Source of the DNA: Chryseobacterium sp. 36-9
GTDB taxonomy: Bacteria > Bacteroidota > Bacteroidia > Flavobacteriales > Weeksellaceae
Assembly: GCA_001898785.1 (NCBI GenBank)
Contig: MKVE01000047.1
Coordinates: forward strand, 29,098 to 69,600
Direction: 5' to 3'
DNA length: 40,503 nt
The notes beneath the pieces are model-generated. The model had not been told where the DNA came from and ran no database searches. It saw nothing but the letters and a program-made list of their open reading frames with translations. This document shows, in pieces, positions 31,277-39,383 of the stretch. Every line of letters begins with the position of its first letter. Within the stretch, counting starts at the first letter, position 1. Position numbers and translations under genes: made by a program.

Positions 31277-32071
31277 TCAGATAAGTCCCCACTCCAGAGA
31301 TTTTTTTATCAATTCTGATATTTTTGTACAATCTGTTTTCTGAAAAATATTTTTGCGATGTGTGGTCACTGTGTGATAAGAAAGGTCCAACATGCTGGAG
31401 ATTTGCTTGGCTGAGTTGCCCAAAGCTAGTAATGACAGTATTTCTATTTCTCTTTTTGTGAGGGTGTTCTGAGGTGGTTGTTTATCAGCTTGTTTTTTAT
31501 AGTGGATTTGATGAAAATCACTTCGGTTCCCAATTCCTACAACTAGAACAATATAAGAATTGGTTTGAGTGATGTGCTGGATATTGGTATGGATGTTAAC
31601 GGCCTGTAGTAATCTTCCGTCTTCACTTTTGGCTATATGTAGAGATTGATGATGAAACATTTCGTAATTTCCTTTGTGGGTTCTCATACGAAAACAATAA
31701 CTGCATTTTAAATTCTGTTGATGTTCCCAACCAATTTCCTGCATTTTTTCTATTGTTATTTTCTCTGCTTCCATCACAAAATCAAGGTCATCGGGGTGAA
31801 TTAAATCAATGATTTCTTTAAGATATTTTGGAAATCTATTTAATCCATGAATTTTTAGTATGTTAATATGAGGACTTATAATGGTGCTGTCAGGAATATT
31901 GATAGCATAATAATAAAATTCTCCCATAGCAAACATTTCACCTATAATTTGTTCAATTGGTGGTGGTGAGTCAATACTTTTAGCGGTATTACTCAAAGAA
32001 TCGGGATAAGCGTTCCAAACTTTCAATAATGGATGCCTCTTTTTGGAAGTGATTTGGTAATTTTCATTCAT
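31277..32071 (-). CDS. PAS-LuxR transcriptional regulator
   Basis: 264 residues. Residues about 40-185 form a PAS-like sensor domain (with LIHPDDLDFVMEAEKIT and FRMRTHKGNYEMFHHQSLHI), and residues about 200-262 are a LuxR-type HTH (LTKREIEILSLLALGNSAKQISSMLDLSYHTVTTHRKNIF). There is no receiver domain, so it is not an ordinary response regulator; the PAS part would sense a ligand or partner. It is divergent from the 32280-34781 gene pair, with a 7-2-7 dyad between them, so it probably controls that unit. The 3' end abuts the heptamer array. Confidence 0.88.
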   Translation of the reverse strand: MNENYQITSKKRHPLLKVWNAYPDSLSNTAKSIDSPPPIEQIIGEMFAMGEFYYYAINIPDSTIISPHINILKIHGLNRFPKYLKEIIDLIHPDDLDFVMEAEKITIEKMQEIGWEHQQNLKCSYCFRMRTHKGNYEMFHHQSLHIAKSEDGRLLQAVNIHTNIQHITQTNSYIVLVVGIGNRSDFHQIHYKKQADKQPPQNTLTKREIEILSLLALGNSAKQISSMLDLSYHTVTTHRKNIFQKTDCTKISELIKKSLEWGLI

Positions 32072-32112
32072 ATTATTAGTTTTTTATAAAATTAATAAAT
32101 ATTCTTATTCAA

Positions 32113-32134
32113 AAATACCTTTTTTAAGGTATTT
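32113..32134. promoter_or_regulatory. Candidate NarL/LuxR-type operator (7-2-7 dyad)
   Basis: AAATACCTT / AAGGTATTT form a perfect 9-bp dyad around four T. The centre reads TACCTTT-TT-TAAGGTA, the head-to-head heptamer layout with a 2-base gap known from NarL-family sites. It lies about 41 bases before the regulator start and about 22 bases upstream of the plus-strand -7 element, a usual place for an activator. Confidence 0.5.
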
Positions 32135-32155
32135 ACTTGTGTTTGATATAGGGTT

Positions 32156-32163
32156 TATATTTG
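32156..32163 (+). promoter_or_regulatory. -7 promoter element for the 32280-34781 unit
   Basis: TATATTTG is an exact TAnnTTTG. The nearest TTG upstream (32137-32139) is 16 bases away, shorter than usual, consistent with a promoter that needs an activator. The expected leader is about 110 bases. Confidence 0.5.
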
Positions 32164-32279
32164 TTCTAAAACAATAGCCATGAAAATTCCTTTTCCTGCA
32201 GGGTTATGCATAATTGATTGAAATCCAATTTGTTTTTGGTGAAGTTTTAAAGAAAAATGCTTAATTAAAAATAAAAGCT

Positions 32280-33998
32280 ATGAGAACAAAATTATTATTA
32301 CTGTATATGCTTTGGGCGGGAATGGCTTTGGGACAGGAATCCGGAAAAAATATACCAGCTAAGCCGGATAAAAATTATGTCAATCATTCTACACAATTTA
32401 TTGAATATAATTTGAAAAGTGGAAAATATGATAAGGATCTGAAACGGATAAAAGTACATACACCTGTGGTTTTTAAGATAACAAACGTAAATCCTTTTGT
32501 TTATAAAATTGCAATGACTCCAAAAGATTCTATTGTAGGAGAAACTGGTTTGGAAAAAGAATTTTTGGAATCAATTGCCAAAAAAGAAAAGGCAAAAGCC
32601 GAGGAAAAGTCTGCCGAAAAGGAAGCAGAAATCAATAAAACAATAAACGAAGTCCAACCGGTTGAAAAATCTGAAGCAATAGGTGATGATAAAAAAAAGG
32701 ACAAAATAATAAAATCAGTAGTTGCTCTTCAAGAAGTAGAAAAACTACAGCGACAGAATGAAAAACTATCTCATTTGTTAGTTAAGGAAAAAGAAGTTTT
32801 AGAGATTATCAAAAATCAAATTAGAGAATTGAAAACGAAAGATTCTGTTGTGGCATTGAATGAACAACTTAATAGCAAAAATGTTTCTGTTACAAGATTG
32901 GAGGATAGTATTAACTTCAAAAAGAATAAAATATCGAATTTACAGAAAGATATCACAGGCAAAATACAGGAATATTATCAGCTATTAGACGATTTTACAA
33001 AAGCATATAGTGATTTTTCAGATAAATGTAGATTTGCTTTCAAGCTAGTGAGAGCTATAAAATATATCAATGCGATTGCAGATGACCCTAATCTTGATTA
33101 TGATGGTTTTTTAAAATCAGGAATTATAGGAAAAAATGAAGACTTGTTGAAAGGAATAGAGCAAGTAGATGATTATCGTAAAAGTTTTTCGGAACTCAGT
33201 AATGCTTATTATAAATTATCAGTGACCAATCATCTTGATGAAGTATTAGAGCCTAGTGGTGCGGAAAAACTCCAGGCATACCCGAAGTTCCTGAAACAAA
33301 GAGCAGACCAGCTGAACCAATGGTTGATAACCTATAAAATGGATGATGCTTTGAAACAGGCAGTTTGGGTGGTTTCTGTTTTGAAAGAAAAACAAAACTA
33401 TGAGATAACATCTGCTCCAATACAACCGGAGAATGACCTTGTCGAGTTCAAAGTGAAAATAGAACAAAGAAATAAAACACTTTCCGACAAGCTTTTCAAA
33501 AACAAAGAGTTTACCTACCGGCAAACGGTTTACGGAGGCACTCGCGTAGATTTTAGTTTAGGTTTGGCCGCCGGATATTATTGGGATGCACCAGAATACG
33601 AATATAATAAGGAGAATAAAATCCAAACAACTTACAAAAATATGCTTTCTCCATCTTTGGTAGGAATGGTTACAATGAGTTACCGAAAAACAAATTACAT
33701 AGCTTTCGGAGGAAGTGCAGGTATGGGAGTAGATGTGAATGACGGAAAGATACAACTGACTAACTTCTTCATAGGGCCATCAATACTTTTTGGAAGAAAT
33801 CAACGCATATTTTTGACAGCGGGACCTTCTGTGAAAAATGTAGGCAAGCTGAAAAGCGAATATAGTGATGTCCCTATAAATCCTCATACAGAAGACTTTT
33901 CTTCTTATATAAGAAGCGATTACAAGATAGGAGCATTCGTATCCATTACATATAGTCTTACAAAAGATACAAGAGCATTAATTAAAAACTTGAGATAA
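32280..33998 (+). CDS. Secreted coiled-coil/beta-barrel protein, function unknown
   Basis: 572 residues. A signal peptide ends near MALGQ (residue 19). Residues about 20-90 form a small beta domain (KVHTPVVFKITNVNPFVYKI). A Lys/Glu-rich coiled coil covers about 95-235 (KEKAKAEEKSAEKEAEINKT and repeats of E-K-L). A helical domain (about 240-390) follows. The last 160 residues look like a small outer-membrane barrel: alternating aromatic strands (VDFSLGLAAGYYWDAP, NYIAFGGSAGMGVDV, RIFLTAGPSV) and a final strand near SDYKIGAFVSITYSL, although it does not end in an aromatic residue. I do not recognise the family. The next gene starts 3 bases after its stop, so the two proteins are made together. 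Confidence 0.82.
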   Translation: MRTKLLLLYMLWAGMALGQESGKNIPAKPDKNYVNHSTQFIEYNLKSGKYDKDLKRIKVHTPVVFKITNVNPFVYKIAMTPKDSIVGETGLEKEFLESIAKKEKAKAEEKSAEKEAEINKTINEVQPVEKSEAIGDDKKKDKIIKSVVALQEVEKLQRQNEKLSHLLVKEKEVLEIIKNQIRELKTKDSVVALNEQLNSKNVSVTRLEDSINFKKNKISNLQKDITGKIQEYYQLLDDFTKAYSDFSDKCRFAFKLVRAIKYINAIADDPNLDYDGFLKSGIIGKNEDLLKGIEQVDDYRKSFSELSNAYYKLSVTNHLDEVLEPSGAEKLQAYPKFLKQRADQLNQWLITYKMDDALKQAVWVVSVLKEKQNYEITSAPIQPENDLVEFKVKIEQRNKTLSDKLFKNKEFTYRQTVYGGTRVDFSLGLAAGYYWDAPEYEYNKENKIQTTYKNMLSPSLVGMVTMSYRKTNYIAFGGSAGMGVDVNDGKIQLTNFFIGPSILFGRNQRIFLTAGPSVKNVGKLKSEYSDVPINPHTEDFSSYIRSDYKIGAFVSITYSLTKDTRALIKNLR

Positions 33999-34001
33999 CA
34001 A

Positions 34002-34781
34002 ATGAATATCATTATAAAAGCTAACCTCAAAATTTTCGCATTATTCTCTTCTTGTATAATAGCGAACGCACAAAACGAAAAGGTCTATTCGCCTGCAAAA
34101 GACAACATAGTTTATTTTGTGAATGACGGAGAAACCACCTTTATTTCAGAAAAAATTGTAGAAGATTCTATAATCATAAACGGGCAAAATCCGGAAATAT
34201 CTTCAGATTCTATAAAAAATAACGGGTTGCCAATGATAGAAGATTGTCCAAAATTATCAAGACGTTCGGTTTTGTGTGATTCCATTCAATCCCGAAGAGA
34301 TGATACAGATCCAAACAGTGATTACGATTATAAATTTGAACGGGATATGGATTCCATCGTTTGCGCAGACCCAACCAAAGAATCAAGAGAAGAAATTAAT
34401 AAAAAAATCCACGATGTTTTTGTTCGTTATGGTGATGAATTGTATTGCGATAGTCTTTCGTTTGATGTCCCGAAAGGGAATTTTCTGAAATTTGCGGTTA
34501 CAAGTTCTTGCGGAGATTTTTTAGACAAAGCAGTAAGAGAATGGAAAGTGCCATTAAATAGAATTGACCAAGGAGACGGCAGAACTCCACTGGATTATAT
34601 TAAAAATGAAATGGACCACAATAAAGGTTCAGCGACAGAATCAGTTCTTAAAGGTTACTATACACTTTTAAGAAAATATGGCGCAAAGCATAAAAGCGAA
34701 CTTTCTCCGGAAGAACTCAAACGAAACGGTAAGCCAAACGGTCATAAAGATTGTCCCGCAGATGCACCTTGTAAAAAATAA
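34002..34781 (+). CDS. Secreted cysteine-rich protein with ankyrin-like segment, function unknown
   Basis: 259 residues. The signal peptide ends at ANA-Q (residue 23). The mature part has seven cysteines (in EDCPK, LCDS, VCAD, YCDS, SSCGD, DCPAD and APCKK), which suggests disulfides in the periplasm or outside. The segment from about residue 155 to 230 (KFAVTSSCGDFLDKAVREW, DQGDGRTPLDYIKNEM, YYTLLRKYGAKHKSELS) has the ankyrin-repeat pattern GRTPLDYI then LLxKYGA. The C-terminal tail is polar and Cys/Pro-rich. No family is recognised. It is translationally linked to the barrel protein upstream and could be its exported partner; that is inference. Confidence 0.8.
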   Translation: MNIIIKANLKIFALFSSCIIANAQNEKVYSPAKDNIVYFVNDGETTFISEKIVEDSIIINGQNPEISSDSIKNNGLPMIEDCPKLSRRSVLCDSIQSRRDDTDPNSDYDYKFERDMDSIVCADPTKESREEINKKIHDVFVRYGDELYCDSLSFDVPKGNFLKFAVTSSCGDFLDKAVREWKVPLNRIDQGDGRTPLDYIKNEMDHNKGSATESVLKGYYTLLRKYGAKHKSELSPEELKRNGKPNGHKDCPADAPCKK

Positions 34782-34941
34782 GATCGCTTCCAGTATTCTA
34801 ATAAAGCCAACAATCATAAAGCACTTAAAATTATTAAAAATCTGAAATAATATCAAAATAGAGATTGTTATTCATATTTTTCTATATTCTAAGTCTTTAT
34901 TAATTTAAATATGACTATTCCTAATTTTTTCTTTCTCAAAG

Positions 34942-34967
34942 CCTGCCTATTTCCGGCAGGTTTTTTT
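34942..34967 (+). terminator. Rho-independent terminator
   Basis: CCTGCC / GGCAGG (34942-34947 and 34955-34960) with a 7-base loop is followed by seven T. It is 160 bases after the 34002-34781 gene, so the two-gene transcript would have a long 3' part; no other feature is seen between. Confidence 0.8.
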
Positions 34968-34968
34968 A

Positions 34969-34999
34969 TTGCGGCAATTCAAAAATATAGATACCTTTA
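34969..34999 (+). promoter_or_regulatory. Promoter for the isomerase-like lipoprotein gene
   Basis: TTG at 34969-34971, a 20-base spacer and TACCTTTA at 34992-34999 (one base from TAnnTTTG), 19 bases before the start codon. It begins right at the end of the preceding terminator. Confidence 0.5.
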
Positions 35000-35018
35000 A
35001 ACAATCGAAAAATCAAAA

Positions 35019-35888
35019 ATGAACAGAAAAGATTTTATTGCCTTATCTTCGTTGGGATTTTTGGGTTTATATGCTTGCGGAACTTCAAATCTTATGAATA
35101 ACAGAAAACCTTTAGCCATTCAGCTTTATACAATTCGTGATGCTGTTGCAGAGAATTTGGAGAAATCGTTGGAAAGGTTAGCAGGATTGGGTTTTAAGCA
35201 GCTCGAAATCTACGGCTATGACGGGAAATTTTTTGGGAAAACAAGAAAGGAATTCCAGTCCATTCTGAAAAACACAGGCCTGGAAGTGATTAGTTCTCAT
35301 CACACGACAGGAGTTATTCATAACAGCAAAGGAACGCTTCTGAATGATTGGGAAAAATCGGTTGAAGATCTGCATTTCATCGGTTCAGAATATATGGTTT
35401 GCTCATATCTTTTTGAGGAAGAAAGAACTTTGGAATATTATAAAAAACTTCCGCAGTTACTCAATAAATCAGGCGAAACAACGAATGAAGCAGAAATCGC
35501 TTTTGCTTATCATAATCACGATTTCGAATTTGAAAAATTCGATGATAAAACGGTTTATGATTTCATTTTAGACAATACGGATTCTGATTTGGTAAACATG
35601 GAACTCGATCTTTACTGGATTTCAAAAGCTGGATTCAATCCTTTGACTTATTTCGAAAAATATCCGAAAAGATTTCCGCTTTGGCACGTGAAGGATATGA
35701 AAGCAGGAAACAAAGATTTCACAGAAGTCGGAAACGGAACGATTAACTTTAAAACAATTTTCGAAGCCAAAGAAATAGCGGGTCTCAAATATTGGTTTCT
35801 GGAACAGGATTCCAGTGATAAAGATATTTTTGAAAGTGTGGAAATCAGCAAAAAGTATATTGATAGGCATTCTTGTTTCACAAAATAA
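35019..35888 (+). CDS. Sugar phosphate isomerase/epimerase-like lipoprotein (TIM barrel)
   Basis: 289 residues. The N-terminus MNRKDFIALSSLGFLGLYAC is a lipoprotein-type or Tat-like signal with lipobox cysteine C20, so the enzyme would be exported. The body is a xylose-isomerase-like TIM barrel: QLYTIRDAV (strand 1), KQLEIYGYDG, VISSHHTTGV, AYHNHDFEFE with candidate metal ligands, NMELDLYWISKAG, LWHVKDMKAG and WFLEQDSS. His and Glu/Asp residues at strand ends fit a metal-dependent isomerase or epimerase. The substrate is unknown. No sugar genes are directly next to it. Confidence 0.9.
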   Translation: MNRKDFIALSSLGFLGLYACGTSNLMNNRKPLAIQLYTIRDAVAENLEKSLERLAGLGFKQLEIYGYDGKFFGKTRKEFQSILKNTGLEVISSHHTTGVIHNSKGTLLNDWEKSVEDLHFIGSEYMVCSYLFEEERTLEYYKKLPQLLNKSGETTNEAEIAFAYHNHDFEFEKFDDKTVYDFILDNTDSDLVNMELDLYWISKAGFNPLTYFEKYPKRFPLWHVKDMKAGNKDFTEVGNGTINFKTIFEAKEIAGLKYWFLEQDSSDKDIFESVEISKKYIDRHSCFTK

Positions 35889-36058
35889 TAACTGAGCACA
35901 GCACCTTGGGTAACTAAAAATGTTTTCAATTTTGGTTAGAAAATCCTTGCGAACTTTGCGGTTAGATCTTTCAGAAAGAATATTTATTTTAACAAAATTT
36001 TATGATTTGTGAAATAAATCCCTTTTCTTTGCCGTTCTTTTATTTATGATAAAAATCG

Positions 36059-36907
36059 ATGAGTGTTTACAGCAAGCTGGCTGAGAATCTCCAGTACATT
36101 TCGCCGTCTTTTTACAAAAGCAGATTTTTCAAAAAGCTGAAAGGTCTGACTGCTCATAATCTTTTGGAAAGAAAAGTGGAGCCGGAGTTTCTTTGGATCA
36201 AAGAGGTTTTGAAGGCTGATTCGGTTTTTATAGATGTAGGAGCCAATGTCGGTGCTTATCTTTTCAGTTTAGAAAACCATCTCAAACCGGAGAATATTTT
36301 TGCTTTTGAACCTAATCAGCAATTGTTCAAAAGACTGAAACGACTTTTTCCAAAAGTCAATTTGTTTTCTGTTGCTTTGTCTGATGTTTCTACTATTGCT
36401 GAATTCAAAATTCCTGTCATTAATGGCGAAAAAATCCATACCAGAGGAACCTTGCAAACTTCTATCAGAGAAAGGAATGAAGAGAAAACAATTCTTCAGA
36501 AAGTAGAAGTGAAACCTTTGGATGAATTGGTTTTTGATGAAGCTTATACTGAACAACATCAAAATACTCAGACAGACAAATTAAATCTTAAAAGACTCGA
36601 TTTTATCAAGATCGATGTGGAAGGAAACGAGATGCAGACTTTGAGAGGTGCTAAGAAAACAATCAAAAAATACCAGCCAATTCTAATGGTCGAGATGGAA
36701 CAACGCCATCACCATGAAAATCTATGGACTTTGATTTCCGAGATTGCAGATTGGGGATACTCAATCAATTATCTGGACAGAAAGACTTTGAAACCAACAA
36801 GTTTAACAGAAGAGTTCCTGAATCAGCAGAATCCGGATAACGTGAAGAATTACAAAGATTACATTAATAATATTATCTTTTTACCTGAGGCGGGAACTAT
36901 AGCCTGA
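36059..36907 (+). CDS. FkbM family methyltransferase
   Basis: 282 residues. The SAM-binding motif I is clear in SVFIDVGANVGAYLFSL (about 58-74), motif II follows as IFAFEPNQQLFKRL, and the FkbM-specific motif LDFIKIDVEGNEMQTLRGAKKTI is near 182-204. The family methylates sugar hydroxyls or other small substrates, often in polysaccharide or secondary-metabolite gene clusters. Here the next gene, 22 bases downstream, is a polysaccharide flippase, so a role in modifying an exported glycan is likely. No glycosyltransferase is in the window. Confidence 0.92.
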   Translation: MSVYSKLAENLQYISPSFYKSRFFKKLKGLTAHNLLERKVEPEFLWIKEVLKADSVFIDVGANVGAYLFSLENHLKPENIFAFEPNQQLFKRLKRLFPKVNLFSVALSDVSTIAEFKIPVINGEKIHTRGTLQTSIRERNEEKTILQKVEVKPLDELVFDEAYTEQHQNTQTDKLNLKRLDFIKIDVEGNEMQTLRGAKKTIKKYQPILMVEMEQRHHHENLWTLISEIADWGYSINYLDRKTLKPTSLTEEFLNQQNPDNVKNYKDYINNIIFLPEAGTIA

Positions 36908-36929
36908 CAAAGAACTTTAAACAGAAACT

Positions 36930-38408
36930 ATGAGCGTCGTAGCAAGACAAGGTGTAAAATATTCGATAATTGGTTATCTCGGCTTTTTGTTGGGAACATT
37001 TTCGTCTATTTTCATTTTTCCTTACGATATGGAGTTTTACGGAAAGCTACGTTACATCTTGCCGACGGCCGAGATTTTGGTTCCTATTGTGGTTTTTGGA
37101 CTGAGTTTTTCCAACGTCAAATTTTTCAGCAGAGTCAATGCTGATGGTAAGCATCACAATATGTTGTCGTTGTCATTATTGGCTGTTGTAATCAATTTTT
37201 TGATTTTTTCAGGAGGCTATTTTTTGGTTAATTTTCTGTTCCCGGAATTACAAAAATCCAAATTGTGGGAAATGAAACTTCTGATTCTGCCAATGGTTTT
37301 GGTTTTGGCTTTATCTTCGGTTTTCAATAAGTTTTTGACTAATTATAAAAGAATCGTCGTCCCGAATATCTTCGAAAATTTTATTCCGAAGATTGCCAAC
37401 ATTGGTGCATTTTGCCTGTTTTTCTTTTTGGGCGTTGCGGATAAGATGGCTTACGGATTTTTCTTTCTGATGTTTGTAATTTCGCTTGTAGGTTACGGCT
37501 ATTATACCAACAGACTGGAGAAAATCAAACCGGATTTCGGATTGGATTATTTCAGGAAAGACAATTTTTACCGGGAGATTTTCACTTATAGTTTGTTCGG
37601 GTTTTTAGGAAATATCGGAAATTATATTGCTATTAACATTGATAACCTTATGATTGGTGAGTTTATCAATTTCCACGAGAATGGTATCTATAGTAACATC
37701 TACGCCATCATTTCCCTGATTACGGTTCCTCAGATGGGACTATTCAATATTTCTGCACCCATCATTAATAAAGATCTGGCTTCCGGAAATTACAACGACT
37801 TAGATAGATTCCACAAGAAGACCTCGCTCAGTTTATTTTTTCTTGGCTTGGTGTTGTTTTGCTGTATCGTTGTCGGATTCCCTTATCTGGCAGATTTTAT
37901 GAAGAATGGAGAAGACCTACGTTCTTCGGAACCTGTGGTTTGGGTTCTAGGATTTGCAATGCTTTTTGATTTGGCAACAGGCTTTAACGGTCACATTATT
38001 TCCCTGTCAAGATATTATAAATTCAATATTGTCGTCATGCTGATTCTGGCAGTTTTGACAATCACAACCAATATGATTTTTTTGAGACATACCAATTTGG
38101 GAATCTTGGGAATTGCAATTGCTTATGCCATTTCGTTATCATTGTTCAATATCATCAAAATCGTTTTCAACTACATTAAATTCAAAGTTTTTCCTTTGGG
38201 AATTGAGATGATTTATGCCATGATTTTAGGTTGTATTTCTATTAATGTTGCGATTTTTTTGCCGGATTTCAAATTTAATATTCTTAATCTTTTCTATAAA
38301 CCGACAGTAGTTTTGATATTACTTTTCATAGGTAATCATTTCCTGAAAATCTATCCGCTGGATAAGTATCTTAACAAAACTTTTATCAGGAGTCTTTTTA
38401 AATTTTAG
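36930..38408 (+). CDS. Polysaccharide flippase (Wzx/MATE-like, oligosaccharide export)
   Basis: 492 residues with about 12-14 membrane helices and short loops. The N-terminal VVARQGVKYSIIGYLGFLLG is the typical first helix of Wzx/RfbX-like lipid-linked oligosaccharide flippases; the central ATIN-like segment reads IGNYIAINIDNLMIGEFI, where other members have charged residues in helix 7. The protein would flip undecaprenyl-linked glycans across the inner membrane. It is co-directional with the FkbM gene (22-base gap). A long nested inverted repeat lies 84 bases after the stop. Confidence 0.92.
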   Translation: MSVVARQGVKYSIIGYLGFLLGTFSSIFIFPYDMEFYGKLRYILPTAEILVPIVVFGLSFSNVKFFSRVNADGKHHNMLSLSLLAVVINFLIFSGGYFLVNFLFPELQKSKLWEMKLLILPMVLVLALSSVFNKFLTNYKRIVVPNIFENFIPKIANIGAFCLFFFLGVADKMAYGFFFLMFVISLVGYGYYTNRLEKIKPDFGLDYFRKDNFYREIFTYSLFGFLGNIGNYIAINIDNLMIGEFINFHENGIYSNIYAIISLITVPQMGLFNISAPIINKDLASGNYNDLDRFHKKTSLSLFFLGLVLFCCIVVGFPYLADFMKNGEDLRSSEPVVWVLGFAMLFDLATGFNGHIISLSRYYKFNIVVMLILAVLTITTNMIFLRHTNLGILGIAIAYAISLSLFNIIKIVFNYIKFKVFPLGIEMIYAMILGCISINVAIFLPDFKFNILNLFYKPTVVLILLFIGNHFLKIYPLDKYLNKTFIRSLFKF

Positions 38409-38492
38409 TGTTGTCGGCTTTTTAATATTTGTTGATTAAATGAAATAGCTAATTCAATTGAGTCTGAATTGGTTTTGATGATATATTGTCAT

Positions 38493-38549
38493 AATACTTA
38501 ATCTGATTTAAAGTTATTCAATTTGTTGATAACTGTCAGATTAAGTATT
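38493..38549. repeat. Nested inverted repeat between convergent genes
   Basis: AATACTTAATCTGA (38493-38506) and TCAGATTAAGTATT (38536-38549) are perfect inverted copies. Inside them AGTTAT and ATAACT (38512-38517 and 38529-38534) form a second stem around an 11-base loop. There is no U-tail. It lies 12 bases from the SDR stop codon; it may be a terminator or RNA-stability structure. Confidence 0.55.
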
Positions 38550-38561
38550 GACTAATTCACA

Positions 38562-39314
38562 TCATCTTATCACAGAAATTCCTGCATCCACCGTTAATTC
38601 GGTTCCGTGAATGTATGAAGCTTCTTGAGAGGCAAGAAATAAAACGGCATTAGCAATTTCGGCAGGCTCACCCAGTCTTTTGAATGGTATTGCCGGCAGA
38701 ATACTTTGTATAGCACCATTAATTTGATCAGTGTTCAATCCTGTATTACTATAGATGTTTGTTTTGATATGTCCCGGACTGATGCCGTTCACACGAATAC
38801 CTTTTTCCGTAAGCTCAGCTGCGAACGTTTTGATAAAAGATTGTATAGCTGATTTTGCAGAAGAATACACGGAAAAATTAGCTATCCCGACTTCGGTAAC
38901 GAAAGATGTGTTTAGGATAATTGCACTTCCGGTTTTCATTAAAGGCAAAATTTGTTGAACGGTAAAAAAAGTTCCCTTTACCAACATATTATACAACTCA
39001 TCGAAATGGGCTTCATCAGCATCTGCTACCGATGCAAATTTTCCGTATCCTGCATTGACGAAAAGAAAATCAATGTTTTCCGTATATTGCTTTACTTGTT
39101 TCCGCAAGGTGAGAACATCTGTCATATTACCTGCATTAGAGACGATTCCGAAGGCATTCTGTCCTAATCGTTCTACTGCTTGATTCACTGTGTCAGCATT
39201 GCGTCCTGTGATGATGGCTTTTCCATTTTCTTTGATAAATTGCTGGGCTGTGGCAAATCCTATTCCGTTAGTTCCGCCAGTTATAAGTGCGAATTTGTCT
39301 TTAAATCTTTGCAT
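38562..39314 (-). CDS. Short-chain dehydrogenase/reductase (SDR)
   Basis: 250 residues, a classical SDR. The cofactor motif TGGTNGIG (residues 13-20) is followed by GRNAD, which favours NADP(H); NAG appears near 90 and the catalytic YxxxK is YSSAKSA near 150, after the serine in LNTSFV. The C-terminal loop GISPGHIKTNIY and the last strand ELTVDAGISVIR are normal. The substrate is unknown. The gene follows an AraC-Ogt fusion gene by 67 bases on the same strand and carries an upstream sequence motif shared with that gene, so it may be its regulatory target. Confidence 0.92.
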   Translation of the reverse strand: MQRFKDKFALITGGTNGIGFATAQQFIKENGKAIITGRNADTVNQAVERLGQNAFGIVSNAGNMTDVLTLRKQVKQYTENIDFLFVNAGYGKFASVADADEAHFDELYNMLVKGTFFTVQQILPLMKTGSAIILNTSFVTEVGIANFSVYSSAKSAIQSFIKTFAAELTEKGIRVNGISPGHIKTNIYSNTGLNTDQINGAIQSILPAIPFKRLGEPAEIANAVLFLASQEASYIHGTELTVDAGISVIR

Positions 39315-39360
39315 TGTTTTTTTTGTTTAATTTCTTTTGCAAAGATTATGATGTAAGCCA

Positions 39361-39383
39361 TGTCAGAAAACCCGAAACTTGCT
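39361..39383 (-). promoter_or_regulatory. Two-block motif upstream of the SDR gene (candidate AraC-type site)
   Basis: On the minus strand AGCAAGTTTCGG (39372-39383) is followed closely by TTCTGACA (39361-39368). Both blocks recur in the same order upstream of the AraC-Ogt gene (40255-40294). The site overlaps the stop codon of that gene and lies 46-69 bases before the SDR start. Confidence 0.5.
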
